From Dyella sp. AtDHG13 (GTDB taxonomy: Bacteria; Pseudomonadota; Gammaproteobacteria; Xanthomonadales; Rhodanobacteraceae), in NCBI RefSeq assembly GCF_003201105.1, contig NZ_QICJ01000013.1, positions 62,001-126,000 on the forward strand: a DNA stretch of 64,000 bases. The letters are read 5' to 3'. This document shows positions 43,804-52,156 of the stretch, piece by piece. The notes under the pieces are model-generated. The model worked only from the letters and a program-made list of their open reading frames with translations. It searched no databases and had not been told where the DNA came from. Made by a program: the position numbers and the translations under genes. Position 1 is the stretch's first letter, and the number at the start of each line of letters is the position of its first letter.

Positions 43804-44370
43804 TCAGTGCCTGGGCGGCAGCATCCGTTCCAGCCCGCTTTCCTCCAGCACCTCGGCCCAGGGGAACAGCGGGCCCGGATCGAGCTTGCGCGGCACGTCC
43901 AGCGTGGCGTCATCGGTGGCGGGCAGCCGCGCGGTGTCCAGGTCCTCATGGCCGGCGATCAGCTGCAGGCGGGGGTAATCCCGCTTCAGCTGGGCCAGCA
44001 AGGCGTGCAGGGCGGCGATCTGGGCCGGGGTATAGGGCTCGGTCATGGTCTGGCGGCGGGAATCCCACCAGTCGGGGTAGCGACCCAGGTTCACCAGCTC
44101 GATGCCGATGGTGTGGGGATTGTGACCACGCACGTGGTTGGCCACCCGGTTGCCGGGCACGTACTGGTGGATGCTGCCGTCGCGGTCGATATAGAAATGC
44201 CCGCTGGCGCCCGCGCCGCTGTCATAAAGCACCCGCTCGCCGTACTCGCGCGCGGTGGCCAGGTCGGGCAGCTCGGTGCAGTGGATCACCACCATCTCCA
44301 CCGCGCTGGCGGGGCGCTCGGGCAGCAGGGAAACGTAGGGCAGGGGCTGGTCGAAGATGTTGAGGGACAT
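43804..44370 (-). CDS. N-acetylmuramoyl-L-alanine amidase, AmpD/Amidase_2 type
   Basis: A 188-residue amidase domain without signal peptide. Zinc ligands are visible: His in MVVIHCTE near residue 30, the SGHFYIDRDGSIHQY block, NHVRGHNPHTIGIELVN with another His near 88, and the final Asp region DVPRKLDPGPLF with AGHEDLDTARLP. Cytoplasmic AmpD proteins recycle anhydromuropeptides, and loss can derepress beta-lactamases; without an AmpR/AmpG neighbour the identity as AmpD itself is not proved. It is divergent from the hydrolase-rlmKL pair. Confidence 0.88.
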   Translation of the reverse strand: MSLNIFDQPLPYVSLLPERPASAVEMVVIHCTELPDLATAREYGERVLYDSGAGASGHFYIDRDGSIHQYVPGNRVANHVRGHNPHTIGIELVNLGRYPDWWDSRRQTMTEPYTPAQIAALHALLAQLKRDYPRLQLIAGHEDLDTARLPATDDATLDVPRKLDPGPLFPWAEVLEESGLERMLPPRH

Positions 44371-44451
44371 GCTGGGCAGTCTATCCGCCGATGCCTCGGG
44401 ACGTCGCCTGTTACGATGCGCGGCCATACAGACGTTGTTTCGGAGACCGCG

Positions 44452-44973
44452 ATGCGCGGCCAGATCATTCTTTCGCATGGCTCGGACTCCGGTCCAGACG
44501 CTACCAAGGTCAGCATCCTGGCCACCTTCGCCGAGTCGCTGGGCTGGAAAACCCAGCGCCCGGACTACCGCACCGATGACCAGCTGGGCTTCGCCGGCGC
44601 GATCGACCCGCGCATCCAGCGGCTGCTCTCCGCCATCGACAGCGTGGATGTCCCGCCGGTGCTGGTCGGCTCCAGCATGGGCGCGTTCGTGTCGGGGCTG
44701 GCTTCGCTGCAGCGTCCTGTGGCGGGGCTGTTCCTGCTGGCCACGCCCAGCGAGATTCCCGGTTACCGACAGGCCTTCAACCTGGCCGAGGGCGTGCCGA
44801 CCCTGCTGTACCACGGCTGGCGCGATGACGTGTGCATGCCCGAAGGCATCATCGACTTCGCCGGTCGCCGTCGCCTGCCGCTGATGGTGGTGGACGATGA
44901 TCACCGCCTGAGCGACAGCGTCGACCGCATCGTCGAACAGTTCGGCCTGTTCCTCGCCGGGCTGGCGGCATGA
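44452..44973 (+). CDS. Small alpha/beta hydrolase (YqiA/RBBP9-like)
   Basis: A 173-residue hydrolase. The N terminus MRGQIILSHGSDSGPDATK is the oxyanion-hole strand, VLVGSSMGAFVSG near residue 75 is the nucleophile elbow (GxSxG with Ser), LLYHGWRDDVCMP carries the catalytic Asp and DDDHRLSDS the His. It is probably an esterase of unknown substrate. Its stop overlaps the start of rlmKL by four bases (ATGA), so they are translated together. Confidence 0.82.
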   Translation: MRGQIILSHGSDSGPDATKVSILATFAESLGWKTQRPDYRTDDQLGFAGAIDPRIQRLLSAIDSVDVPPVLVGSSMGAFVSGLASLQRPVAGLFLLATPSEIPGYRQAFNLAEGVPTLLYHGWRDDVCMPEGIIDFAGRRRLPLMVVDDDHRLSDSVDRIVEQFGLFLAGLAA

Positions 44974-47177
44974 GCGCGTTCTTCGCGACCTGCCCGAAGG
45001 GGCTGGAATACCTGCTGCGCGACGAGCTGGTGCTGCTGGGCGCCGACGACGTGCGCGAGGCGCTGGCCGGCGTGCATTTCTCCGGCACGCTGGAAACCGC
45101 CTACCGCGCCTGCCTGTGGTCACGCCTGGCCAGCCGCGTGCTGCTGCCGCTGGCCGAGTTTGATGCCGCGACCGACGATGCGCTTTACGGCGGCGTGCAA
45201 TCCATCGACTGGTCGAAGCACCTGGGGCCGCACGCCACGCTGGCGGTGGATGCCAACTCGGCGCAGAGCAAGCTGACCCACAGCCAGTTCATCGCCCAGC
45301 GCGTGAAGGACGCCATGGTCGACCAGTTCCGCCAGCGCGACGGCTCGCGCCCGGACGTGGATACGGACGAGCCGGACGTGCGCATCAACCTGCGCCTGCG
45401 CCGCGACCGTGCCACGCTGTCCATCGACCTCGCCGGCGCGCCGCTGCACCGCCGCGGCTGGCGCGAGCTGCAGGGCGAGGCGCCGCTGAAGGAGAACCTG
45501 GCCGCCGCCATGCTGCTGCGCGCGCGCTGGCCGGAGATCTACGCCGAAGGCGGCGCGCTGCTCGATCCCATGTGCGGCTCGGGCACGCTGCTGATCGAAG
45601 GCGCGTGGATGGCGGCGGACGTCGCCCCCGGCCTGCACCGCGAGTACTACGGCTTTCTCGGCTGGGCGCAGCACGACATCGCGCTGTGGCGCGGCCTGCT
45701 GGAAGAGGCGCGCCAGCGCGCCGACATCGGCCTACGCGCACTGCGGGCCTGCTTCTTCGGCAGCGATGCCGATCCGCGCATGGTGCAGACCGCCAAGCGC
45801 AACGCGCAGGAGGCCGGCGTGGCCGGCTTCCTCACGCTGGACAAGCATGACGCCACCCACGTGTCGCCGCCGCCGGGCTATGTCCGCGGCCTGGTCATCA
45901 CCAATCCTCCGTATGGCGAGCGCCTGGGCGACCGCGGCGAGATGCCCAGGCTGTATCGCGCCATTGGCGAGACCCTGCGCGAACGCTTCGCCGGCTGGCG
46001 CGCCGCCGTGCTGGCGGGCGATGCCGAACTGGGCCACGCGATTCCGCTGCGTGCGGAGAAGAAGTACGCCCTCTATAACGGCGCGCTGGAAACCGTGCTG
46101 CTGATCTTCGAGCTTCACGCGCGCAGCGAGACGCCTCGCGAAGTGAAACCGCTCTCCGAAGGCGCGCAGATGCTGCGCAATCGCCTGGAGAAGAACCTGC
46201 GCCATCTGCGCAAGCGCCTGCAGCGCGAAGGCATCCATTGCTGGCGCGCCTACGACCAGGACCTGCCGGAGTACGCGGCGGCGGTCGACGTCTATGCCGG
46301 CGAGAACGACGAGGCTTGGCTGCACGTCCAGGAGTACCGCGCGCCGGCCGAGATTCCGGTGGAAACGGCCCGCCAGCGCCTGCGCGAGATCGTGCGCGTG
46401 GCCGGCGAAGTGCTGGGCGTGCCGCGCGAGCGCATCGCGCTGAAGACGCGCGAGCGCGGCAAGGGCGGCTCCAAGTACGGCCAGTTCGACCAGCGCGGCG
46501 AGTTCGTGGAGGTCGCCGAGGGCGGCCTGCGTTTCCTGGTCAACCTGACCGATTACCTGGATACGGGCCTGTTCATCGACCACCGCCTGGTGCGCGCCAA
46601 GGTGCGCGAGCTGGCTTCCGGGCGCCGCTTCCTCAACCTGTTCGCCTATACCGCCACGGCCAGCGTCTACGCCGCGGCGGGCGGGGCGCGCGACACCACC
46701 AGCGTGGACCTGTCGGCCACGTATCTGGACTGGGCCTCCCGCAATCTCGCCCTCAACGGATTCACCGGCGGCAAGCACCGTCTGATGCAGGCCGACGCCA
46801 TGGCTTTCCTGCGCCAGGAGCGGGAGCGTTACGGGCTGATCTACGTCGACCCGCCGACCTTCTCCAACTCCAAGCGGGCGGAGGATTTCGACGTCCAGCG
46901 CGACCATGTCCCGCTGCTGCTGGCCTGCGCGGACCGTCTCAACCGCGATGGCGTCATCGTCTTCTCGAACAACTTCCGGCGCTTCAAGCTGAACCATGAG
47001 GCACTGGCGGAGCGGTTCGTGATCGAGGACTGGAGCGCCCCCAGCATCCCCTTCGATTTCACCCGCCGGGCGGACATCCACGGCTGCTGGCTGCTGCGCC
47101 TGCACCCGCAGGAAGCGAGCGGGGATTCCCCTTGGGGTGGCAGTGTGAACCACGTCAGGAACCAGGGCAGGCGTTAA
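44970..47177 (+). CDS. rlmL: Fused 23S rRNA guanine methyltransferase RlmKL
   Basis: A 735-residue fusion enzyme that makes m2G2445 (RlmL half) and m7G2069 (RlmK half) in 23S rRNA. The N terminus is a THUMP domain (about 5-160). The first methyltransferase has PMCGSGTLLIEGAWMAADVAPGLHR near 205 and TNPPYGERLG near 310. The second has LNLFAYTATASVYAAAGGARDTTSVDLS near 555 and the catalytic DPPTFSNSKRAEDFD near 626. Gammaproteobacterial RlmL has this fusion, and the length (E. coli 702) fits. It is coupled to the upstream hydrolase. Confidence 0.96.
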   Translation: MSAFFATCPKGLEYLLRDELVLLGADDVREALAGVHFSGTLETAYRACLWSRLASRVLLPLAEFDAATDDALYGGVQSIDWSKHLGPHATLAVDANSAQSKLTHSQFIAQRVKDAMVDQFRQRDGSRPDVDTDEPDVRINLRLRRDRATLSIDLAGAPLHRRGWRELQGEAPLKENLAAAMLLRARWPEIYAEGGALLDPMCGSGTLLIEGAWMAADVAPGLHREYYGFLGWAQHDIALWRGLLEEARQRADIGLRALRACFFGSDADPRMVQTAKRNAQEAGVAGFLTLDKHDATHVSPPPGYVRGLVITNPPYGERLGDRGEMPRLYRAIGETLRERFAGWRAAVLAGDAELGHAIPLRAEKKYALYNGALETVLLIFELHARSETPREVKPLSEGAQMLRNRLEKNLRHLRKRLQREGIHCWRAYDQDLPEYAAAVDVYAGENDEAWLHVQEYRAPAEIPVETARQRLREIVRVAGEVLGVPRERIALKTRERGKGGSKYGQFDQRGEFVEVAEGGLRFLVNLTDYLDTGLFIDHRLVRAKVRELASGRRFLNLFAYTATASVYAAAGGARDTTSVDLSATYLDWASRNLALNGFTGGKHRLMQADAMAFLRQERERYGLIYVDPPTFSNSKRAEDFDVQRDHVPLLLACADRLNRDGVIVFSNNFRRFKLNHEALAERFVIEDWSAPSIPFDFTRRADIHGCWLLRLHPQEASGDSPWGGSVNHVRNQGRR

Positions 47178-47304
47178 GCATCTTCACGCTTTCTACTCAG
47201 TCCGGATTCAGCGCGAAAGTCCGAGCATGGACCCCGGCAAAGAGCGATAGAGAGCAAGGTGCCATTTCTCTATCGGAATCAAGCCTCCCTTGGGAGACAA
47301 CCTC

Positions 47305-47634
47305 ATGAACAAGACCAAGACCTCCATCGTCAAGCGCGTTGCCCTGGCGTCTGCCCTGCTGATCGGCTGCGCAGCCGTCGCACCGGCCTTCGCAGGCCAC
47401 GTCAGCTTGAATATCGGCGTGGGTCTGCCGGTTTACGGCGGTTATTACGCCGCGCCGGCCCCGGTGGTGTACGCACCGCCTCCGCCGCCGGTGTATTACG
47501 CCCCGGCCCCGGTCGTCTACGCGCCGGCCCCGGTGGTGTATCCGGCGGCCACGGTCGTGGTGGGCGGCCACCCGGGCTACTACCACCGCGGCGGCTACTA
47601 CTATCGCGGCGGTTACCGTTATTACGGTCACTAA
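47305..47634 (+). CDS. Exported Pro/Val/Tyr-rich small protein
   Basis: A 109-residue protein with a signal peptide (VALASALLIGCAAVAPAFAG). The mature part is a low-complexity Val-Tyr-Ala-Pro repeat (VVYAPPPPPVYYAPAPVVYAPAPVVYP) followed by Gly/Tyr/Arg-rich GGYYYRGGYRYYGH. Such proteins are common in xanthomonads and related bacteria and are of unknown function; a cell-wall or surface role is guessed from composition. The start ATG 47305 has GGGAGA upstream. It resembles the protein at 9348-9701 in style only. Confidence 0.78.
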   Translation: MNKTKTSIVKRVALASALLIGCAAVAPAFAGHVSLNIGVGLPVYGGYYAAPAPVVYAPPPPPVYYAPAPVVYAPAPVVYPAATVVVGGHPGYYHRGGYYYRGGYRYYGH

Positions 47635-47662
47635 GCCCGCGGTAGTTGGTGCAGATGCGACA

Positions 47663-47694
47663 AAGCCCGGCCTCGTGCCGGGCTTTGTTTTTCG
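47663..47694 (+). terminator. Rho-independent terminator after the Pro/Tyr-rich gene
   Basis: Stem aaagcccggc / gccgggcttt with a short loop, followed by a T-rich tail (gttttt), about 30 bases after the stop codon. Confidence 0.9.
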
Positions 47695-47880
47695 CGCGTT
47701 CCACGATGCGCCGCAACAGAAGGCAAGCTGACCGCTGTCAGCCATTCGCCATCTTCGCATCACACGTTTTGAACACCTCGTCCGGCAAGGTGCGCGCATG
47801 TTTGGGCGCACTGTTCGCGGTATGAGACATCACGAAGGGACCGGCACCGTCGGCCGCACAGGCGCACCCCGGAGGCGGCG

Positions 47881-49131
47881 ATGACGTTGGCCCAATCGGC
47901 CGTGCAAGCCGAGGCGCTGACGCTGCGATTCCGGAGGATCCGCTCCCGCAGCATGGCCCTGTGCGCTTCGCTGACGCCGGAAGACATGATGGTGCAATCC
48001 ATGCCGGACGCCAGCCCGGCGAAATGGCATCTTGCACACACCACCTGGTTCTTCGAGCGCTTCGTGCTGGAGCGCGATGCTGGCTACCGGTCGCCGCATC
48101 CGGAATGGAACGTCCTGTTCAATTCCTACTATCAGGCCGTGGGCCCGATGCACGCGCGCCCGCGCCGCGGGCTGCTCTCGCGCCCCAGCGTTGCGCAGGT
48201 GCGGGACTATCGCGAGAAGGTGGACGAGGCCGTGTGCGAATGGCTGTCGCGCGGCGTCGATGCGGCGACGGCGGGTGTGATCGAGCTCGGCCTCGAACAC
48301 GAGCAGCAGCATCAGGAGCTGCTGCTGACCGACATCAAGCACGCGTTCTTCTGCAATCCGCTGTTGCCTGCCTATACCGCACCGCATGCGTCCTCGGCGG
48401 AAGCATCGGTGCCGATGACCTTCATCGCCGGGCGCGAAGGCATCGTCGAGATGGGGCACACCGGTGACGGTTTCGCCTTCGACAACGAGTCGCCGCGCCA
48501 TCGCGCGCTGTTGCAGCCGCATGCGCTGGCCAACCGCTTGGTGACCAACGCCGAGTTCGCCGAGTTCATCCGCGACGGCGGGTACGACGAACCGTCGCTG
48601 TGGTTGTCGGAAGGCTGGGACACCGTGCGCCGTGAGCAATGGCAGCGACCGTTCTACTGGCAGGAAGACCTCGCCAGCGAGTTCACGCTGGCCGGCGTGC
48701 AGCCGATCGATCCGGATGCGCCCGTCAGTCACGTCAGCTATTTCGAGGCCGACGCCTTCGCCCGCTGGGCGGGTGCGCGGTTGCCCACCGAGGCGGAATG
48801 GGAGAGCGCCGCGGCGGCGTTGCCGGTACAGGGCAACCTGCTCGACGCGATGCATTTCCATCCGCAGGCCGCGACGGCCGGCGAGGGCATGCTGCAGATG
48901 TTCGGCGACGTATGGGAATGGACCGCATCGCCCTACGTCAGCTATCCCGGGTTCCGGCCGTTGGCCGGCGCACTGGGTGAATACAACGGCAAGTTCATGT
49001 GCGGGCAGTGGGTGTTGCGCGGTGGTTCCTGCGCGACGCCACGCGAGCACGTGCGCGCCACCTACCGGAATTTCTTTCCTCCCCATGCGCGCTGGCAGTT
49101 CATGGGGATCCGCCTGGGGCAGGACCGATGA
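47881..49131 (+). CDS. egtB: Ergothioneine biosynthesis sulfoxide synthase EgtB
   Basis: A 416-residue non-heme iron enzyme that joins hercynine and a thiol (gamma-Glu-Cys or Cys) to give the sulfoxide precursor of ergothioneine. The N-terminal DinB_2 part holds the iron ligands: His of KWHLAHTTWFFERF near residue 50 and two His of LGLEHEQQHQELLLTD near 139 and 143. The C-terminal FGE-sulfatase domain has AGREGIVEMGHTG, VSYFEADAFARWAGARLPTEAEWE and LRGGSCATPREHVRATYRNFFPPHARWQFMG, where the substrate binds. Its stop overlaps the start of egtD by four bases. Confidence 0.95.
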   Translation: MTLAQSAVQAEALTLRFRRIRSRSMALCASLTPEDMMVQSMPDASPAKWHLAHTTWFFERFVLERDAGYRSPHPEWNVLFNSYYQAVGPMHARPRRGLLSRPSVAQVRDYREKVDEAVCEWLSRGVDAATAGVIELGLEHEQQHQELLLTDIKHAFFCNPLLPAYTAPHASSAEASVPMTFIAGREGIVEMGHTGDGFAFDNESPRHRALLQPHALANRLVTNAEFAEFIRDGGYDEPSLWLSEGWDTVRREQWQRPFYWQEDLASEFTLAGVQPIDPDAPVSHVSYFEADAFARWAGARLPTEAEWESAAAALPVQGNLLDAMHFHPQAATAGEGMLQMFGDVWEWTASPYVSYPGFRPLAGALGEYNGKFMCGQWVLRGGSCATPREHVRATYRNFFPPHARWQFMGIRLGQDR

Positions 49132-50117
49132 GTGTGCAAGCTTTCGATATCCGCGACGACGACCGCCGCCCGCCTGTCGACGATCTGCTCGGCATCGTGC
49201 AGCGCGGGCTGCGCGCGCGGCCCAAGCGTCTGCCGTCGTGGCTGTTCTACGACGAGCGCGGCTCGCAACTGTTCGAGGACATCTGCGAGCAGCCGGAGTA
49301 TTACCTGACGCGTGCGGAGATCGCGCTGATGGACGCCCACGCTGGCGACATCGCCGATGTGCTGGGCGAAGACGTGCGCCTGGTGGAGTACGGCAGCGGC
49401 AACGCCATCAAGACGCGCATGCTGCTCGAGCATCTGCACGCACCGGTGTCGTACGTGCCGGTGGAGATTTCCCACGAGCCGCTGCGCAACAGCACGCAGG
49501 CATTGAACGAGCGCTTCCCGGCCGTGCCAGTGCAGCCTTTGCATGCCGACTTCACGCGGCCGCTGCGCCTGCCCATTCCGCCGCGGGCGCCGCGCCGCAC
49601 GGTGATCTATTTCCCCGGGTCCACCATCGGCAATTTCGAAGCCCGCGATGCCGCCGACCTGTTGCGCAAGATGCGCAACGAGATGGGCGACAACGGCGGC
49701 ATCCTGATCGGCGCCGACCTCAAGAAGGACACCGCCATCATCGAGGCCGCCTACAACGACAAGGCGGGCGTCACCGCCGAGTTCACGCTCAACATGCTGG
49801 TGCGCCTGAACCGCGAGATCGGCAGCGATTTCGATCTCTCCAGCTTCCGCCATCGTGCGCACTACAACGCCATGGCGGGACGCATCGAAACCTTCCTGGT
49901 CAGCACGCGCGACCAGAAAGTGCGCGTCGGCAAGCAGCAGGTGAATTTCGCCGCGGAAGAGGCCATGCAGGTGGAATACAGCTGCAAGTACTCGCCCGAG
50001 GATTTCGCCGCGCTCGCCGGCAAGGCGGGCCTCGCCGTGGCCCAGGGCTGGACCGATCCCGCCGGCGGCATGTTCGCCGTGTACTACCTCGTGCGCGCAG
50101 GCGCGCGGGCGGCCTGA
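49128..50117 (+). CDS. egtD: L-histidine N-alpha-methyltransferase EgtD
   Basis: A 329-residue SAM-dependent enzyme that trimethylates histidine to hercynine, the first step of ergothioneine synthesis. PSWLFYDERGSQLFEDICEQPEYYLTRAE near residue 35 and VEYGSGNAIKTRMLLEHL near 85 (SAM site) are typical, as are YFPGSTIGNFEARDAADLL and GRIETFLVSTRDQKV. It is translationally coupled to egtB by an ATGA overlap, so the two steps are made together. EgtA, EgtC and EgtE are not in the window. Confidence 0.96.
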   Translation: MSVQAFDIRDDDRRPPVDDLLGIVQRGLRARPKRLPSWLFYDERGSQLFEDICEQPEYYLTRAEIALMDAHAGDIADVLGEDVRLVEYGSGNAIKTRMLLEHLHAPVSYVPVEISHEPLRNSTQALNERFPAVPVQPLHADFTRPLRLPIPPRAPRRTVIYFPGSTIGNFEARDAADLLRKMRNEMGDNGGILIGADLKKDTAIIEAAYNDKAGVTAEFTLNMLVRLNREIGSDFDLSSFRHRAHYNAMAGRIETFLVSTRDQKVRVGKQQVNFAAEEAMQVEYSCKYSPEDFAALAGKAGLAVAQGWTDPAGGMFAVYYLVRAGARAA

Positions 50118-50122
50118 ATCCA

Positions 50123-50148
50123 CGGGGTGCGCTCCATGGGGAGCGCAC
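50123..50148. terminator. Hairpin between convergent egtD and chaA
   Basis: Perfect 11-bp arms (gggtgcgctcc / ggagcgcaccc) with a 4-base loop, midway between the stop codons of egtD and the antiporter gene. It has no T-run, so it probably acts as a bidirectional transcription or stability barrier. Confidence 0.65.
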
Positions 50149-50164
50149 CCAGCGCGGCTGGTCG

Positions 50165-51319
50165 CTAGGGGCTGAACACCAGCACCAGGAACACCACGAA
50201 CAGCGACAGGTGCACCGCGCCTTCCAGCATGGTGGTGCGCCATCCCGAGAACGTCAGCGTGCTCAGCACCAGGGTGGAGGTAAGCAGCACGATGCTCGCC
50301 GAAGGCAGGCCAAGCACCACCGGCTTGCCCGTGAACAAGCCAATGGCCAGCACGGCCGGCACGGTAAGTCCCACGGTGGAAGCGGCGCCGCCCAGGCACA
50401 GGTTGATGGCGCGCGTGAGCTGGTCGCGGCGGATGGCGATCAGCGCCGAGATGCCTTCGGGCGTGAACACCAGCATGGCGATGATGATGCCGCCCAGCGC
50501 ATGCGGCGCGCCGGTCGCCGCGATGCCGTAGTCGAGCACCTTGGCCAGGCTCTTGGACAGGATCACGATCGGCAGGATGTTGACGAGCAGCAAGACCAGA
50601 TGAAACGCCATCTCGCCCTTGCGCGGACGGCGCGGCGGCGGCGGCGGATCCTCCGGCACGTTCGCATCGGTATCGGATCGTGGCGCGACAAAGTAACCCT
50701 TGTGGCGACCCGTCTGCAGCCACAGGAACAGGCCGTACAGGCCGATGGTGAGGATGGAGAACGCGATCGCCTGCACCGAGGTCAGCGTGCCGTCGCTGGT
50801 CGACGTGGTGAAGTTGGGCAGCACCAGCGCGATGGTGGCGAGCGGAATGATCACCGCGAGGAAGGCCGACGCGCCGTGCAGATTGTAGGCCTGCTCGTGA
50901 TGACGGATACCACCGATCAACAGTCCAAGCCCCACCACGCCGTTCAACACGATCATGAGCACGGCGAACATGGTGTCGCGAGCCAGCGTGGCGGTATCGC
51001 CCGCGCCCAGCATCACGGCGGAAATCAGCACCACTTCGATCAGCACGATCGAAAGCGTGAGTACCAGCGTGCCCACCGGTTCGCCGAGCAGGCTGGCGAG
51101 CTCCTCGGCTTCGTGCACCACGCCGAACGAACCCCACACGATCACGAAGAACAACCACGCAAATAATGACAAGCCGATCTCGTGGCGGCTCAGGTGCTGC
51201 ATCCAGTCCGAGCCGAAGACCAGGAACAGGGCGACCGTCGCCCAGGCGACCGCCGGCCGTATCAGCATCTTGGGATTGAACATCGGCTGCCCTTCGGGGC
51301 GAGGTGAGTCGAGGGTCAT
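50165..51319 (-). CDS. chaA: Calcium/proton antiporter, ChaA/CaCA type
   Basis: A 384-residue protein with about eleven membrane helices and the two inverted alpha-repeats of the cation/Ca2+ exchanger superfamily: VVHEAEELASLLGEPVGTLVLTLSIVLIEVVLI near residue 75 and IAMLVFTPEGISALIAIRRDQLTRAINLCLGGAASTVGLTVPAVLAI near 285, each with the ion-coordinating acidic residue. A charged Pro-rich cytoplasmic loop (ANVPEDPPPPPRRPRKGE) lies between the halves. It exports Ca2+ (possibly Na+ or K+) in exchange for protons. A GGAG site precedes the start. Confidence 0.92.
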   Translation of the reverse strand: MTLDSPRPEGQPMFNPKMLIRPAVAWATVALFLVFGSDWMQHLSRHEIGLSLFAWLFFVIVWGSFGVVHEAEELASLLGEPVGTLVLTLSIVLIEVVLISAVMLGAGDTATLARDTMFAVLMIVLNGVVGLGLLIGGIRHHEQAYNLHGASAFLAVIIPLATIALVLPNFTTSTSDGTLTSVQAIAFSILTIGLYGLFLWLQTGRHKGYFVAPRSDTDANVPEDPPPPPRRPRKGEMAFHLVLLLVNILPIVILSKSLAKVLDYGIAATGAPHALGGIIIAMLVFTPEGISALIAIRRDQLTRAINLCLGGAASTVGLTVPAVLAIGLFTGKPVVLGLPSASIVLLTSTLVLSTLTFSGWRTTMLEGAVHLSLFVVFLVLVFSP

Positions 51320-51331
51320 GGGTGCTCCGGC

Positions 51332-51751
51332 TCAGGGTGACTCTGTCATCAGCGTGCCGCCCCATTGCGCGGGATCGGCATCGGCGATGGTCTGCGAGAA
51401 CTTCCAGCGATGGCCGCCGATGTCCTCCAGGGAATACTGTCGTTCGCCATAAGGGTAATCGGTTGGCGGATGGAGCACACGCGCGCCGGCCGCGCTGGCT
51501 TGCGCGTGATGACGGTCGACATCGGCGACGTGCACCATGACCGCGTGAGCGTGGTCGACAGCCTGGCCGTTCGGCAGTTCGGTGACCACGATGGAGGCGC
51601 CTTCGTAGATGAGCTGCACGCGATGATCGGCGATGCGCAGGCGCTCGCGGAATCCGAGCGCGCGACACAGCCAGGCGGCGGCTTCGAGAACGTCGGGGTA
51701 GGCGAGTTCGGGGATGATGATGCCCGGAGGCATGGAGCGGTTGGTGATCAT
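51332..51751 (-). CDS. VOC family (glyoxalase/bleomycin-resistance-like) protein
   Basis: A 139-residue vicinal-oxygen-chelate protein: IIPELAYPDVLEAAAWLCRALGFRERLRI at the N terminus, VMVHVADVDRHHAQASAAGARVLHPPTDYPYGERQYSLEDIGGHRWKF at the C terminus, with the usual betaalphabetabetabeta repeats. Metal and substrate cannot be given. The start at 51751 (MITNRS) was preferred to the longer frame, which has only unconserved residues. It lies just upstream of chaA. Confidence 0.82.
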   Translation of the reverse strand: MITNRSMPPGIIIPELAYPDVLEAAAWLCRALGFRERLRIADHRVQLIYEGASIVVTELPNGQAVDHAHAVMVHVADVDRHHAQASAAGARVLHPPTDYPYGERQYSLEDIGGHRWKFSQTIADADPAQWGGTLMTESP

Positions 51752-51964
51752 GGCGGCGCGCGGCATGGACGATGGTTGCCGCGGACGATGCACCATGGGG
51801 TGTGGTTGGTGGGTGAGTTTGTGGGAGGGGGGCGTTGGTTATGTCGATTGACGTCAGCGCGCGCTTTACTACCAAGCGAGCCCTTTGCTCCTTCTCCCCT
51901 GCGAGGAGAGGGTTGGGGTGAGGGGCACATGAGGTGGCATTCTTGCCTCACCACTTCAAAAGAA
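51752..51964. other. Intergenic region with a GC-poor gap and a common xanthomonad repeat
   Basis: About 210 bp upstream of the VOC gene. It contains cttctcccctgcgaggagag followed by ggttggggtgagggg at 51891-51925, which looks like a separate short repeat family of xanthomonads (not the REP family). Otherwise no gene, terminator or promoter is convincing. It continues into the REP doublet at 51965-52100 before the mfd stop. Confidence 0.5.
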
Positions 51965-52100
51965 CCGTCATCCCGGCGCAGGCCGGGATCCAGTTTCGGT
52001 AATGATCGGTTGTCGCGCACGGGTGATTTGCTTCTTCGGGCGTCGCCGCGCGACAACCTAACGCAAAGTCACTGGATCCCGGCCTGCGCCGGGATGACGG
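51965..52100. repeat. REP doublet (REPIN-like), subfamily D
   Basis: 136 bp with the ends ccgtcatcccggcgcaggccggg and its inverted match cccggcctgcgccgggatgacgg. Its stem has ccggg where the other copies have ccgga, and its middle carries a distinct inner inverted repeat (ttgtcgcgc / gcgcgacaa). It lies immediately after the mfd gene on the 3' side. Confidence 0.82.
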
Positions 52101-52156
52101 CTAAAGCACGAAGCCGCAAGGCCAGAACGACCCAGCGCCATCCAACAACGCTCCCA

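Noticed and set aside
43804..44370. Calling the amidase gene ampD
   Set aside because: The Amidase_2 fold is clear, but no ampE, ampG or ampR neighbour supports the specific identity, so the symbol was left empty.
47400..47560. Short direct repeats in the Pro/Val/Tyr-rich gene considered as a separate repeat element
   Set aside because: They are codon-level repeats of a low-complexity protein in frame, not DNA-level elements.
48632..51166. 844-residue plus-strand open frame through egtB, egtD and antisense to chaA
   Set aside because: Shadow of egtB/egtD; low-complexity Arg/His/Gln composition, no motif.
49062..51875. 937-residue minus-strand open frame through egtD and chaA
   Set aside because: It runs across the true chaA gene in another frame, is Arg/Pro/Ala-rich and breaks no motif-supported gene structure.
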